Part shown: piece after piece, positions 32,878 to 40,899 of the stretch | Numbering within the stretch: position 1 is the first letter of the stretch | Layout of the letters: each line of letters opens with the position of its first letter | Origin: Solirubrobacterales bacterium 67-14 | Lineage (GTDB): Bacteria; Actinomycetota; Thermoleophilia; Solirubrobacterales; 70-9 | Assembly (NCBI GenBank): GCA_001897355.1 | Contig: MKST01000007.1 | Coordinates: forward strand, 60,183-124,182 | Direction: 5' to 3' | Length of the DNA: 64,000 bases | The notes under the pieces: model-generated | Database searches by the model: none | What the model was told of the DNA's origin: nothing | The model's input: only the letters and a program-made list of their open reading frames with translations | Translations under genes and position numbers: made by a program

Positions 32878-33813
32878 ATGGCGAGCAATCGATGGGGTTT
32901 GACCCTCCCCCTGCCCGGGGTCTCACTGGCCGACACCAAGGACTTCGTGCAGTTGGCGGAGGCCGAGGGGTACACCGATCTCTGGACCGGCGAGACCGGC
33001 GGCCCGGACGGCTTCACCCCGCTCGTCCTGAGCGCCGCCTGGACCGAGAAGGTCCGGCTCGGCACCGGGATCGTTGGCGTCTTCCAGCGTGGTCCGGCCC
33101 TGCTCGCCCAGCAGGCCGCGGCCCTGACCGACGCTTCCTCAGGGCGTTTCGTGCTCGGGATCGGCGCCTCTTCTGACCGCATGGTCGAGGGCTGGAACCA
33201 GATTCCCTTCGTCAAGCCGCTTTCCAAGGTCGAAGCGACGGTGGACTTCCTGCGGGTCGCCCTGGCTGGGGAGCGCACCGACACGGGTTTCAAGCTGGAG
33301 ACCGCCCCGACCCACGAGACCCCGATCGTGCTTGCTGCCCTGCGGGGCAAAATGCTCGAGCTGGCCGTGAACAAGGCCGATGGCGCCTTCACCAACTTCC
33401 TGCCTCTGGCCGGACTGCCCAAGGTGGTCGGCGGCATCGAGGGGGCCGGCGACGGCTTCGAGCTGCTCTGCCGCTTCTTCTGCATCCCGGGGGAGAAGGA
33501 GCAGGTCGAAGGGCTGGCTCGGTTCATGTTCTCCAGCTACATCACGGTCCCGGTCTATGCCAACTTCTTCCGCTGGCTCGGCTACGAGGAAGAGATCGCC
33601 CCGATGGTCGAGGCCTGGGCGAACAAGGACCGGCAGGGTGCCGCGGCAGCCGCTCCCTGGGAGCTGATCGAGGACACCTTCCTGCTCGGCAGCCCGGAGC
33701 AGATCCGCGAGCGGCTCGACGCCTACGTCGAAGGGGGCATCACCCTGCCGGTGATCACCCCGATCACCACCCCGGACAACCACGCCGCCCTGATCAGGGC
33801 GCTGGCCCCTTAG
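32878..33813 (+). CDS. Luciferase-like (LLM), probably F420-dependent oxidoreductase
   Basis: 311 aa, single TIM-barrel family. Typical features are WGLTLPLPG at the start, GYTDLWTGETGGPDG, VRLGTGIVGVFQRGPALLAQQAA and the GRFVLGIGASS loop. In actinobacteria most members use coenzyme F420, but FMN cannot be ruled out. TATGCT ends 7 nt before the ATG, so the mRNA may be leaderless. It diverges from glpX and converges on the prepilin-like gene with a 2-bp gap. Confidence 0.88.
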   Translation: MASNRWGLTLPLPGVSLADTKDFVQLAEAEGYTDLWTGETGGPDGFTPLVLSAAWTEKVRLGTGIVGVFQRGPALLAQQAAALTDASSGRFVLGIGASSDRMVEGWNQIPFVKPLSKVEATVDFLRVALAGERTDTGFKLETAPTHETPIVLAALRGKMLELAVNKADGAFTNFLPLAGLPKVVGGIEGAGDGFELLCRFFCIPGEKEQVEGLARFMFSSYITVPVYANFFRWLGYEEEIAPMVEAWANKDRQGAAAAAPWELIEDTFLLGSPEQIRERLDAYVEGGITLPVITPITTPDNHAALIRALAP

Positions 33814-33815
33814 AC

Positions 33816-34718
33816 CTATCCGGTGCCTTCGGCCTCGCCGTCGGCCCAGACCTTCTTCTTCCAGGGCGGGGTGATCGGGTCGAAATCGGCCGGCCGTGAA
33901 AGCGGTCCGTCCTTGACGGTTTCCAGCGGTACCAGCCGGATCTGGCCGGCCGGCGTGTAGGAGGGGTAGCGGCCACCAGACAGTTCCCCATCGACGTTGC
34001 CGGCGTGGCTGCCGCCGGCGATCAGGTAGCGGCCGGTCGACTCGCCCCATCCCCCATCCTCGCGTAGTCCGACTGCCTCGGTCGCGTCGGTGAGGAAGTC
34101 CCAACCCATGTCGGATCCCCAGTTGGCCGAGGAGCGCGTGTGGTTGTAGCCGTTGTGCGAGGAGGCCCTTTCGCTGACCGTTCCGTCCGGTTCAACCCGG
34201 ATCTGCATCGATTCCCAGTCGTTCCTGTGGTACCCCTTCCGTTCGAGCACCGGGGCGCCCCTGAGCGATGCGCTCTCCGGGTAATAGGCCCAGTACTGGA
34301 CGTAGGTGCTTCCGTTGTCGCCTTCGAATGCCCGGGTGAACAAGGTCACCGGCTCCCCCGCCGTCGATTCGCCCACCTCCCCCTCCCCCGGACTGTCGGC
34401 GCACCACGGCGACCGGCAGGTCCGGAAGTCGACCGGCAGGCCGAGCATGTCCTTGCCGTACATCAAGGTCGGCGTCCCGGCGCGGACCAGCACGGCCAAC
34501 CGATCCCCATACGCCTTTTCCAGCGAACCCTTGCCCGCGCAGGACTTCGAGAGCGAGGCCGCGCAGAGGATCTTGGTCGAGACCGAGTGGGCGAGGCCGG
34601 CCGCGGGCACCTGGATTCCGGCAGCGGTCAGGGCTGCCATCAGCCCGGCCATCAGGGTGATCAGCCCCACCCACTCGATGGTCGATTGGCCACGATTGGA
34701 TCTCAGCGCCGTTGCCAT
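33816..34718 (-). CDS. Prepilin-like secreted protein with a Vps62/NPP1-like passenger domain
   Basis: 300 aa. The N-terminus has a class III/prepilin signal: a short basic leader ending in Gly (SNRG), then QSTIE with Glu at +5 and a 20-residue hydrophobic helix (WVGLITLMAGLMAALTAAG). The remaining 260 residues form an exported domain with four cysteines and a tract (YVQYWAYYPES, HRNDWESMQIRV) that resembles Vps62/necrosis-inducing-type folds; that comparison is by eye. Ordinary Flp and TadE pilins are much smaller. The likely processing enzyme is the A24 peptidase at 27297, with which it shares an upstream element. Confidence 0.8.
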   Translation of the reverse strand: MATALRSNRGQSTIEWVGLITLMAGLMAALTAAGIQVPAAGLAHSVSTKILCAASLSKSCAGKGSLEKAYGDRLAVLVRAGTPTLMYGKDMLGLPVDFRTCRSPWCADSPGEGEVGESTAGEPVTLFTRAFEGDNGSTYVQYWAYYPESASLRGAPVLERKGYHRNDWESMQIRVEPDGTVSERASSHNGYNHTRSSANWGSDMGWDFLTDATEAVGLREDGGWGESTGRYLIAGGSHAGNVDGELSGGRYPSYTPAGQIRLVPLETVKDGPLSRPADFDPITPPWKKKVWADGEAEGTG

Positions 34719-34729
34719 GACCTGATCGT

Positions 34730-34777
34730 GGCGGGAAAAGGCTCAAAAGTGGGTTACTGGTGCAACGATTCTGCAAC
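34730..34777 (-). promoter_or_regulatory. Conserved upstream element, copy B (prepilin-like gene)
   Basis: On the minus strand: GTTGCA, 6 nt, TTGCACC, spacer, then TGAGCCTTTTCCCGCC. It ends 11 bases before the ATG at 34718, the same distance as copy A before the prepilin peptidase GTG. The aligned copies match in GTTGCA, TTGCACC, CCAC, TGAGC and the T-run; the middle spacer differs by one base. Confidence 0.6.
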
Positions 34778-34820
34778 GGGTGCCCCGGAAACTTCCGCAG
34801 CTCGAAGATAGAGTCCGGGC

Positions 34821-35099
34821 ATGGCCGATCGCAGACAACCCACCTCGCTTCCATCCACCGCCAAGAAGGACATCCAGTGGAAATGGTGGGCCTTCGGGAT
34901 CGCGATCCTGCTGTTGCTGATCATCGTGCTCCAGAATTCGCAGCACGTCGAGTTCAAGCTCCTCTTCCTGGTCGATACTTCCGCGCCGCTCGTCCTGCTG
35001 CTGCTGCTCGCGGCACTGATCGGTGCGGTGATCGGCTACACCGCCCCGATCCTGCGGCGCCACCGCCACAAGACCCGGCAGGAGTACGGCAAGGAGTAG
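34821..35099 (+). CDS. LapA-domain (DUF1049) small membrane protein
   Basis: 92 aa with a soluble N-terminus and two membrane helices (WWAFGIAILLLLIIVLQNSQ and APLVLLLLLAALIGAVIGY), then a basic cytoplasmic tail (RRHRHKTRQEYGKE). The LQNSQHVEFKLLF link between the helices is typical of the LapA/YciS group. Function in Gram-positive-type cells is not established. A TAGAGT box ends 6 nt before the ATG, consistent with a leaderless mRNA. The GNAT gene follows after 22 bp. Confidence 0.85.
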   Translation: MADRRQPTSLPSTAKKDIQWKWWAFGIAILLLLIIVLQNSQHVEFKLLFLVDTSAPLVLLLLLAALIGAVIGYTAPILRRHRHKTRQEYGKE

Positions 35100-35121
35100 C
35101 CCCGGGACCGGGGCCGTTGGA

Positions 35122-35718
35122 ATGTCACTGTCGGTAATCGAACCGGTCCGCCTCGAAGGCGAGGTCGTCGCGATGGAACCGATCCGGCCGGATCACCTCG
35201 ACCAGCTCTGGCAGGCCGCCCAGGATCCGCGGATCTGGGATTGGCTGGTCCACCTGACCGACAGTCGGGAACGGTTCGAAGAGTGGGTGTCCCAGAGCGC
35301 CGATTGGTGGGAGGACGGCGACCGCAAGGCCTTCGTGACCGTCGCTGCCGATCGCGGCCAGGCGGTCGGCAGCAGCAGCTTCCTGAACTACCGGCCGGCC
35401 GATGACGTGGTCGAGATCGGCTACACCTGGCTGAACCCGGCCGCCTGGGGGACCGGGGCGAACATCGAGGCGAAGCTGCTGATGATGACCCACGCCTTCG
35501 AGGTGCTCGGCTGCGCCCGGGTCGAGTTCAAGACCGATGCCCGCAACGAGCGCTCGCGGGCCGCTCTGGCCGCGATCCCGGCCCAGTTCGAGGGGATCCT
35601 GAGAAAGCACATGAAGCCGTTCGGCGTCGGCCGTCGTGACTCGGCCTACTACAGCGTGATCGACGACGAGTGGCCGGAGGTTCGCGAGAACCTTCGCCGA
35701 CGTCTCGGCCGGGATTGA
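35122..35718 (+). CDS. GNAT-family N-acetyltransferase (RimJ/RimL type)
   Basis: 198 aa. Typical RimL-like features are LEGEVVAMEPIRPDHLDQL at the start, VGSSSFLNYRPADDVVEIGYTWL, the GTGANIEAKLLMMTHAFE acetyl-CoA-binding helix and FKTDARNERSRAALA. It transfers an acetyl group to an amine such as a protein N-terminus or small molecule; substrate unknown. Its position 22 bp after the LapA gene suggests co-transcription. Confidence 0.9.
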   Translation: MSLSVIEPVRLEGEVVAMEPIRPDHLDQLWQAAQDPRIWDWLVHLTDSRERFEEWVSQSADWWEDGDRKAFVTVAADRGQAVGSSSFLNYRPADDVVEIGYTWLNPAAWGTGANIEAKLLMMTHAFEVLGCARVEFKTDARNERSRAALAAIPAQFEGILRKHMKPFGVGRRDSAYYSVIDDEWPEVRENLRRRLGRD

Positions 35719-35727
35719 CCGCCGGCC

Positions 35728-36543
35728 TCAGTCTGCGGCGAGTCGCCGGCGCGTCACCTCGACCGCCTCGGGATTGGAGTCGAGCAGCACGAAGTCGCGG
35801 CCGAGCTCCTGGCAGACTGCGCCGAGCGTGCCGGAGCCGCAGAAGGGATCGAGGCATAAGTCGCCCGGCCGGCTCGAGGCGGTGACCATGCGCCGCAGGA
35901 TCCCGGCCGGCTTCTGAGTCGGGTACCCGGTCCTTTCCCCGCCATTGGTCGGCACGATCGTGTGCCACCAGACGTCGGTCGGCAGCTTCCCTTTCGCCGC
36001 CTTTTCCGGCGTGACCAGGCCCGGCGCCATGTACGGCTCCCGGTCCACCGATTCCGAGTCGAAGTAATACCGCTCGGGATCCTTGACGTAGACGAGGATC
36101 GTGTCGTGCTTGGCCGGCCAGCGCCGCTTCGATTTGCCGCCGTAGTCGTAGGCCCAGATGATCTCGTTGAGGAAGCACTCCCGGCCGAAGATGCCGTCCA
36201 GCAGCACCTTCACGTAGTGAGCTTCCCGGTAGTCGATGTGGAGATAGAGGGTGCCGGACTCGTCGAGCAGCCGATGGACCTCGCTGAGCCGCGGGCTGAG
36301 GAAGTCCGTGAAATCGTCGAAGCTGTCGGCGTACGAGGACTCTCCCACCGCCTCGGTCCGGTAGCGGCGACCGCCGAAACCGGTTCGGTCACCGTTCTCG
36401 TCGGCGAAGGTCCTGACCTTCTGGTGGGACTGCGCCTTGCCGGTGTTGAAAGGCGGGTCGGCGTAGACCAGCTGGAACGAGCCGTCCTCGAATTCAGCCA
36501 TCAACTCCAGGTTGTCGCCCAGCAGGACACGATTCCACTCCAC
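35728..36543 (-). CDS. Orphan site-specific DNA methyltransferase (N4/N6, beta-type motif order)
   Basis: 271 aa from the GTG at 36543. The catalytic motif IV is ADPPFNTG (residues 28-35). The AdoMet-binding motif I (DPFCGSGTLGAV) lies near the C-terminus, so the order IV...X-I marks the beta group that includes CcrM-like and many type II enzymes. Between them is a likely target-recognition region (DYGGKSKRRWPAKHD). The upstream in-frame TTG at 36645 falls inside an inverted repeat, so I prefer the GTG; the exact start is uncertain. No restriction endonuclease is adjacent. Target sequence unknown. Confidence 0.85.
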   Translation of the reverse strand: MEWNRVLLGDNLELMAEFEDGSFQLVYADPPFNTGKAQSHQKVRTFADENGDRTGFGGRRYRTEAVGESSYADSFDDFTDFLSPRLSEVHRLLDESGTLYLHIDYREAHYVKVLLDGIFGRECFLNEIIWAYDYGGKSKRRWPAKHDTILVYVKDPERYYFDSESVDREPYMAPGLVTPEKAAKGKLPTDVWWHTIVPTNGGERTGYPTQKPAGILRRMVTASSRPGDLCLDPFCGSGTLGAVCQELGRDFVLLDSNPEAVEVTRRRLAAD

Positions 36544-36612
36544 CCCGGGAAATCTACTCGCGGGAACACCGGCTCTGGCGGCTCGGCCGGCTTCGGAGGT
36601 GGGACTGAGCCA

Positions 36613-36659
36613 GCGAGATTGAGGAAGTGGTCCGTATATGACCAAAAACTCAATCTCGC
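36613..36659. repeat. Inverted repeat with GCGAGATTGAG arms
   Basis: Perfect 11-bp arms GCGAGATTGAG (36613-36623) and CTCAATCTCGC (36649-36659). The 25-nt centre holds a smaller nested repeat, GGTC-7 nt-GACC. It lies between the methyltransferase and pntB. A similar arm sequence occurs in the repeat at 40853-40899. Confidence 0.6.
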
Positions 36660-36719
36660 GAGAGCAGACTCCCGAGACAACTCAAACTCTCAGCGGGTCG
36701 TGCACGGGGCCCGCCCGGG

Positions 36720-38207
36720 CTAGAGGTTGCCGAGTTCGGTGACTATGTCTTGGACGGTTTGCTTGGCGTCGCCGAAGACCATTGCGGTCTTCTCGTTGTA
36801 GAAGAGGTCGTTGTCGATTCCGGCGAAGCCGGCGGACATCGAGCGTTTGAGGACCAGCACCTGCTGGGCTTCGTCGACCTCGATGATCGGCATGCCGTAG
36901 ATCGGGCTGGACTCGTCCGTCTTGGCGGCCGGGTTGGTCACGTCGTTGGCGCCGATCACCACGCAGACGTCGGTCTGCGGCAGCTCGGGGTTGATCTCGT
37001 CCATTTCCTTGAGCTGGTCGTACGGCACGTCGGCCTCGGCCAGGAGGACGTTCATGTGGCCGGGCATGCGGCCCGCCACGGGGTGGATCGCGTAGTTGAC
37101 CGTGACGCCCTTCTTGTTCAACTCGTCGGCCATCTCCTTGACCGTGTGTTGAGCCTGGGCGACTGCGAGGCCGTAGCCGGGCACGATCACGACCGAGTCA
37201 GCGTAGGCGAGCGCGATCGCGGCGTCCTGCGCGTTCAACGAACGGTAGGGCCGCTCTTCCTTGTCTCCCCCGCCCCCGGTCGCGGGCGAACCGAAGCCGG
37301 CGAAGAGGATGTTGGCCACCGAGCGGTTCATCGCGGTCGCCATCTCGAGCGTGAGGATCGTGCCGGAGGAGCCGACCAGGGTGCCGGCCACGATCAGGGC
37401 GGTGTTGTCGAGGGCGATGCCGGCGGCGGCTGCGGAGAGGCCGGTGAAGGCGTTTAGCAGCGAGATCACGACCGGCATGTCGGCCCCGCCGATCGGCATC
37501 ACCACACCAACCCCAAGCAAAGCAGCCACGACCAGCATCAAGATGAAGACCGGCTGGTCCAGGTTGACGTACTCGTTGTTGACGCCGAGGTAGACGCCAC
37601 CGGCGATCAGCAGGACGAGCAGCACGCCGTTGATGATCTTCTGGCCGGGCAGCGCGAGCGGCTGGCTCGGGATCAGTTCCTGCAGCTTGCCGAAAGCGAC
37701 GTTCGAGCCCCAGAACGAGATCGAGCCGATCACCATCGCCAAGAGGGTCGGGATCATTACTTCGAGCGGCACGCTGAGGCCCGAGTGGATGATGATGACC
37801 GTGCGGTCTCCGAGCCCGCCTACGAGCTGCTTGAGCGGCTCGGCCTCATGGACCCACTCGCGGTACTCGGACCAGGCGATCAGGGCGATCGCCCCGCCGC
37901 CGAGGCCGTTGTAGAGGGCGACCATCTGCGGCATTTCGGTCATCTTGACCTTCTTCGAGGCGACCGCCCCGACGATCGTGCCGACCAGGAGGCCGCCGAT
38001 GATGATGTCCCAGTTGCCGATGCCCTTCTGGCAGAGCGTGGTGATCACGGCGATCGCCATGCCGACCGCGGCGACCATATTGCCGCGACGAGCCGAGGTC
38101 GGATGGGTACCCAGCTTGATCCCGTAGATGAACAGGGAGAAGCTGACGATGTAGAGGATCGCGACCAGCGACGAATCGGGCGCCAGCGCAGCGAGGAGCG
38201 GGCTCAC
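36720..38207 (-). CDS. pntB: NAD(P) transhydrogenase beta subunit
   Basis: 495 aa. About nine membrane helices at the N-terminal two thirds are followed by the NADP-binding domain III (VIVPGYGLAVAQAQH, HPVAGRMPGHMNVLLAEA, VIGANDVTNPAAK). The complex couples proton flow to hydride transfer from NADH to NADP. It overlaps pntA2 by 4 bases; the three pnt genes form one operon in order A1-A2-B with gaps of no more than a few bases. Confidence 0.96.
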   Translation of the reverse strand: MSPLLAALAPDSSLVAILYIVSFSLFIYGIKLGTHPTSARRGNMVAAVGMAIAVITTLCQKGIGNWDIIIGGLLVGTIVGAVASKKVKMTEMPQMVALYNGLGGGAIALIAWSEYREWVHEAEPLKQLVGGLGDRTVIIIHSGLSVPLEVMIPTLLAMVIGSISFWGSNVAFGKLQELIPSQPLALPGQKIINGVLLVLLIAGGVYLGVNNEYVNLDQPVFILMLVVAALLGVGVVMPIGGADMPVVISLLNAFTGLSAAAAGIALDNTALIVAGTLVGSSGTILTLEMATAMNRSVANILFAGFGSPATGGGGDKEERPYRSLNAQDAAIALAYADSVVIVPGYGLAVAQAQHTVKEMADELNKKGVTVNYAIHPVAGRMPGHMNVLLAEADVPYDQLKEMDEINPELPQTDVCVVIGANDVTNPAAKTDESSPIYGMPIIEVDEAQQVLVLKRSMSAGFAGIDNDLFYNEKTAMVFGDAKQTVQDIVTELGNL

Positions 38208-38554
38208 GAGCCAGCCCCCTTCGAATCGGCCGCAGCGGAGCCGTCAGTGGCCGGGGCTTCGGCCGGCGCGGGCTTCTTCTTTTTCGGCCCGAACATCTCC
38301 AGCATGCGGTCGGTGACCATGAAGCCGCCGACGATGTTGATCGTGCCGAAGACGATGGCGATGAACCCGATCAGCTCGCCGAGGAAGTCGTCCGCGTAGC
38401 CGACCACGATCAGGCCGCCGAGCAGGACGATGCCGTGGATCGCGTTGGTCTGCGACATCAGCGGCGTGTGCAGGGTGGTCGGCACCTTGGAGATCACCTC
38501 GAAGCCGACGAACACCGCCAGCACGAGGATGGTTATCTCGGTTACGAGGTTCAT
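38204..38554 (-). CDS. pntA2: NAD(P) transhydrogenase alpha subunit, membrane part
   Basis: 116 aa with three membrane helices (LVTEITILVLAVFVGFEVI, IHGIVLLGGLIVVGYA, ELIGFIAIVFGTINIVGGFMV) and the conserved VPTTLHTPLMSQTNAIHG loop. It ends in a Lys/Pro/Ala tail. This is the split form of the alpha subunit found in many actinobacteria and alphaproteobacteria. The first base of its ATG coincides with the end of pntA1. Confidence 0.95.
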   Translation of the reverse strand: MNLVTEITILVLAVFVGFEVISKVPTTLHTPLMSQTNAIHGIVLLGGLIVVGYADDFLGELIGFIAIVFGTINIVGGFMVTDRMLEMFGPKKKKPAPAEAPATDGSAAADSKGAGS

Positions 38555-39675
38555 CAGCGGGCGGTCCTCTCTCCGCGAATCTCACCCTCGTGGGTGATCG
38601 TCGCGGCATCGATGATGTCGTCCTCGAAGTTCAGGGTCAGGCCGCCTTCTTCGGTGATCATCAGGCCGAGCAGGTTCTCGAGGTTCTTGGCGTAAAGCTG
38701 GGAAGCATGGCCGGGCAGCTCGGAAGCGAGGTTCCGGGGGCCGACGACCTTGACCCCGTTGTCGGTCACGACCGTCTCACCCGGCTTGGTGAGTTCGCAG
38801 TTGCCGCCGGTTTCCGCGGCGAGATCGAGGATGACCGAGCCGGGACCCATGTTGGCGACACCGGCCGCGGTGATCAGGGTCGGCGCCGGCCGGCCCGGGA
38901 TCGCAGCCGTGGTGATGATCACGTCCTGCTTGGCCGCGTTCTCATCGAGCGCGTCACGGACCTGCTGATTCTCCTCGTCGGTGAGGGGGCGGGCATAACC
39001 ACCCTCTCCCTCGGCATCGGGAATGAAGTCCAGCTCCAACGGACGGCCACCGAGCGAAGCGATCTGCTCCCAGGCGGCACGGCGGATGTCGAAGCCGGTG
39101 ACGATCGCCCCGAGCCGCTTGGCCGTCGCGACCGCCTGCAGGCCGGCGACACCTGCCCCGAGCACGAGCACCCGAACCGGGCGGATCGTGCCGGCAGCGG
39201 TGGTCAGCATGCCCCAGAAGCGGCCGGACTCACGGGCCGCGATCAGGGTCGCGGCATAACCGGCAGCGGTCGCCTGCGAAGAAAGCGCGTCCATCGCCTG
39301 GGCCCTGGTGGTGCGCGGAATCAACTCCATCGCCAGGGCCGAGACCCCGGCCGAGGCCAGCGCCTTGTTGGTCTCGGCGGAAGTGAGCGGCGAGAGGTGG
39401 CTGATCAGGTACTGGCCCTGCTTCAACTCACCGATCTCCGCCCCCGAAAGCGGGGCGACGTGGAGGATCAGGTCGCAGGCGAGGACGTCGGCATGCGAAC
39501 CGACCTTCGCCCCGGCTTCCTCGTATTGGGCGCCGGGATGACCGGCGACATCGCCGGCTCCGGACTCGATGACGATCTCGACGCCCTCCTTTTTCAGGAG
39601 CGACTTGACCGACTCGGGAACCAGGGCAACCCGGTTCTCCCCTTCTGCAGATTCTCTGGGTACACCGATCTTCAT
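38554..39675 (-). CDS. pntA1: NAD(P) transhydrogenase alpha subunit 1 (NAD-binding, soluble)
   Basis: 373 aa. MKIGVPRESAEGENRVAL at the N-terminus and the NAD-binding loop VLGAGVAGLQAVATAKRLGA identify it, together with the mobile-loop region after MPDAEGEGGYA-type sequence. It is related to alanine dehydrogenase, but the pnt context is decisive. I use the ATG at 39675; a TTG two codons earlier is possible. Confidence 0.95.
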   Translation of the reverse strand: MKIGVPRESAEGENRVALVPESVKSLLKKEGVEIVIESGAGDVAGHPGAQYEEAGAKVGSHADVLACDLILHVAPLSGAEIGELKQGQYLISHLSPLTSAETNKALASAGVSALAMELIPRTTRAQAMDALSSQATAAGYAATLIAARESGRFWGMLTTAAGTIRPVRVLVLGAGVAGLQAVATAKRLGAIVTGFDIRRAAWEQIASLGGRPLELDFIPDAEGEGGYARPLTDEENQQVRDALDENAAKQDVIITTAAIPGRPAPTLITAAGVANMGPGSVILDLAAETGGNCELTKPGETVVTDNGVKVVGPRNLASELPGHASQLYAKNLENLLGLMITEEGGLTLNFEDDIIDAATITHEGEIRGERTAR

Positions 39676-39720
39676 GGACAAGGCCGACTCAGACTATGGG
39701 AATTAGCCAGAGGGGGGTCT

Positions 39721-40770
39721 TCAGCCCTGCGTGAGGGCGGCGAGGCGTTCGACCGTGTGCTTCATCTGGTCGACCTCCGGGTGGACCGGAGTCGCGATCA
39801 GACGGTCGATTCCGTTCTCGCGGAAGCGGCTCAGGCGCTCGTCCACTTCCTCCTCGGTGCCGATCAGCGAGACCGCGTTGACCATCTCGTCGGGCAGGGC
39901 CTTGAAGGCGCCTTCCTTGTCACCGGCCTGGAACAGTTCCTGGACCTGGTCGGCGACCTCGCCGAAGCCGAACCGGTGGGCGAGGTTGACGTAGAAGTTG
40001 GTCTTCTTCGAGCCCATCCCGCCGAGGTAGAGCACCAGGCCCATGCGGACCACGTTGCGGGCGGCTTCGAGGTCTCCGTCGATCGCGACCTGGACCGAGG
40101 GCGAGATCTCGAAGTCCTCGCGGGTGCGGCCACCGGCGGCGAGCCCCTTCTCGATGTGCTCGCCCCAGGCCTCCTCGAACTTGTCGACCGAGAAGAAGAT
40201 CGGGATCCAGCCGTCGGCGACCTCGGCCGCGATCTCGACCGAGCGCTGGCCGATCGCGCCGATGAAGATCGGGATGTCGTTGCGCAGCGGGCGGAAGTTG
40301 AGCTTCAAGGGCTTGCCCTGGCCATCCGGCAGGGGCAGCTGGTAGTGCTCGCCCTGATGGTCGAGCTTGCCCTCGCGGGCGATGATCTCGCGGACCACCT
40401 CGACGTATTCCTTGGTCCGGCCCCAGGGCTTGGCGTAGGGGACGCCGTACCAGCCTTCGGAGACCTGCGGGCCGGAGGGCCCGAAGCCGAACATGAAGCG
40501 GCCGTTCGAGAGGTAGTCGATCGTCGCACCGGCCATCGCGGCGGCGGCCGGCGGCCGGGCGGGTACCTGCATGATCGCGGCGCCGAGGTTGATCTTCTCG
40601 GTCTGCGCGGCCAGCCAGGAGAGGACGCTGACGCAGTCCGACCCGTAGGACTCGGCGACCCAGACCGATTCGTAGCCGACGCTTTCGGCGAACTGAACCG
40701 CCTCGATCGCATCTTTGCCGCGGGGACCAATGCCCCAGTACCCGAGATACAGCCCAAGCTTCAGTGACAT
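39721..40770 (-). CDS. Luciferase-like (LLM), F420-dependent-type oxidoreductase
   Basis: 349 aa. LGLYLGYWGIGPRGKDAI at the start, GYESVWVAESYGSD, INLGAAIMQVPARPPAAAAMA and the GRFMFGFGPSGPQVSEGWYG segment place it with the actinobacterial LLM F420 oxidoreductases. A TAGGCT box lies 6 nt upstream of the ATG with no ribosome site, pointing to leaderless expression. It stands alone next to pntA1, both on the minus strand, 45 bp apart. Substrate unknown. Confidence 0.9.
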   Translation of the reverse strand: MSLKLGLYLGYWGIGPRGKDAIEAVQFAESVGYESVWVAESYGSDCVSVLSWLAAQTEKINLGAAIMQVPARPPAAAAMAGATIDYLSNGRFMFGFGPSGPQVSEGWYGVPYAKPWGRTKEYVEVVREIIAREGKLDHQGEHYQLPLPDGQGKPLKLNFRPLRNDIPIFIGAIGQRSVEIAAEVADGWIPIFFSVDKFEEAWGEHIEKGLAAGGRTREDFEISPSVQVAIDGDLEAARNVVRMGLVLYLGGMGSKKTNFYVNLAHRFGFGEVADQVQELFQAGDKEGAFKALPDEMVNAVSLIGTEEEVDERLSRFRENGIDRLIATPVHPEVDQMKHTVERLAALTQG

Positions 40771-40852
40771 GCGGGCAGCCTACCCGAAGTGAACAAATTA
40801 CGCATTTGTTCCACCTGGTTCGGTTTGTGCCGAAATACGAGCTCGGATTGCG

Positions 40853-40899
40853 GTGAGGTTGAAGTTTGGAGCGCTATGTGGCGGGAACTTCAATCTCGC
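40853..40899. repeat. Inverted repeat overlapping the stop of the next gene
   Basis: Arms GTGAGGTTGAAGTT (40853-40866) and AACTTCAATCTCGC (40886-40899) match at 12 of 14 positions; as RNA both mismatches are G-U wobbles. The right arm includes the stop codon of the minus-strand gene ending at 40890. The arm shares GCGAGATTGA with the repeat at 36613-36659. There is no T-run after it. Confidence 0.55.

Noticed and set aside
32811..33527. N-terminal extension of glpX by about 240 codons
   Set aside because: It would run antisense through the LLM gene, is Ser/Arg-rich, and the normal GlpX N-terminus begins at 32810.
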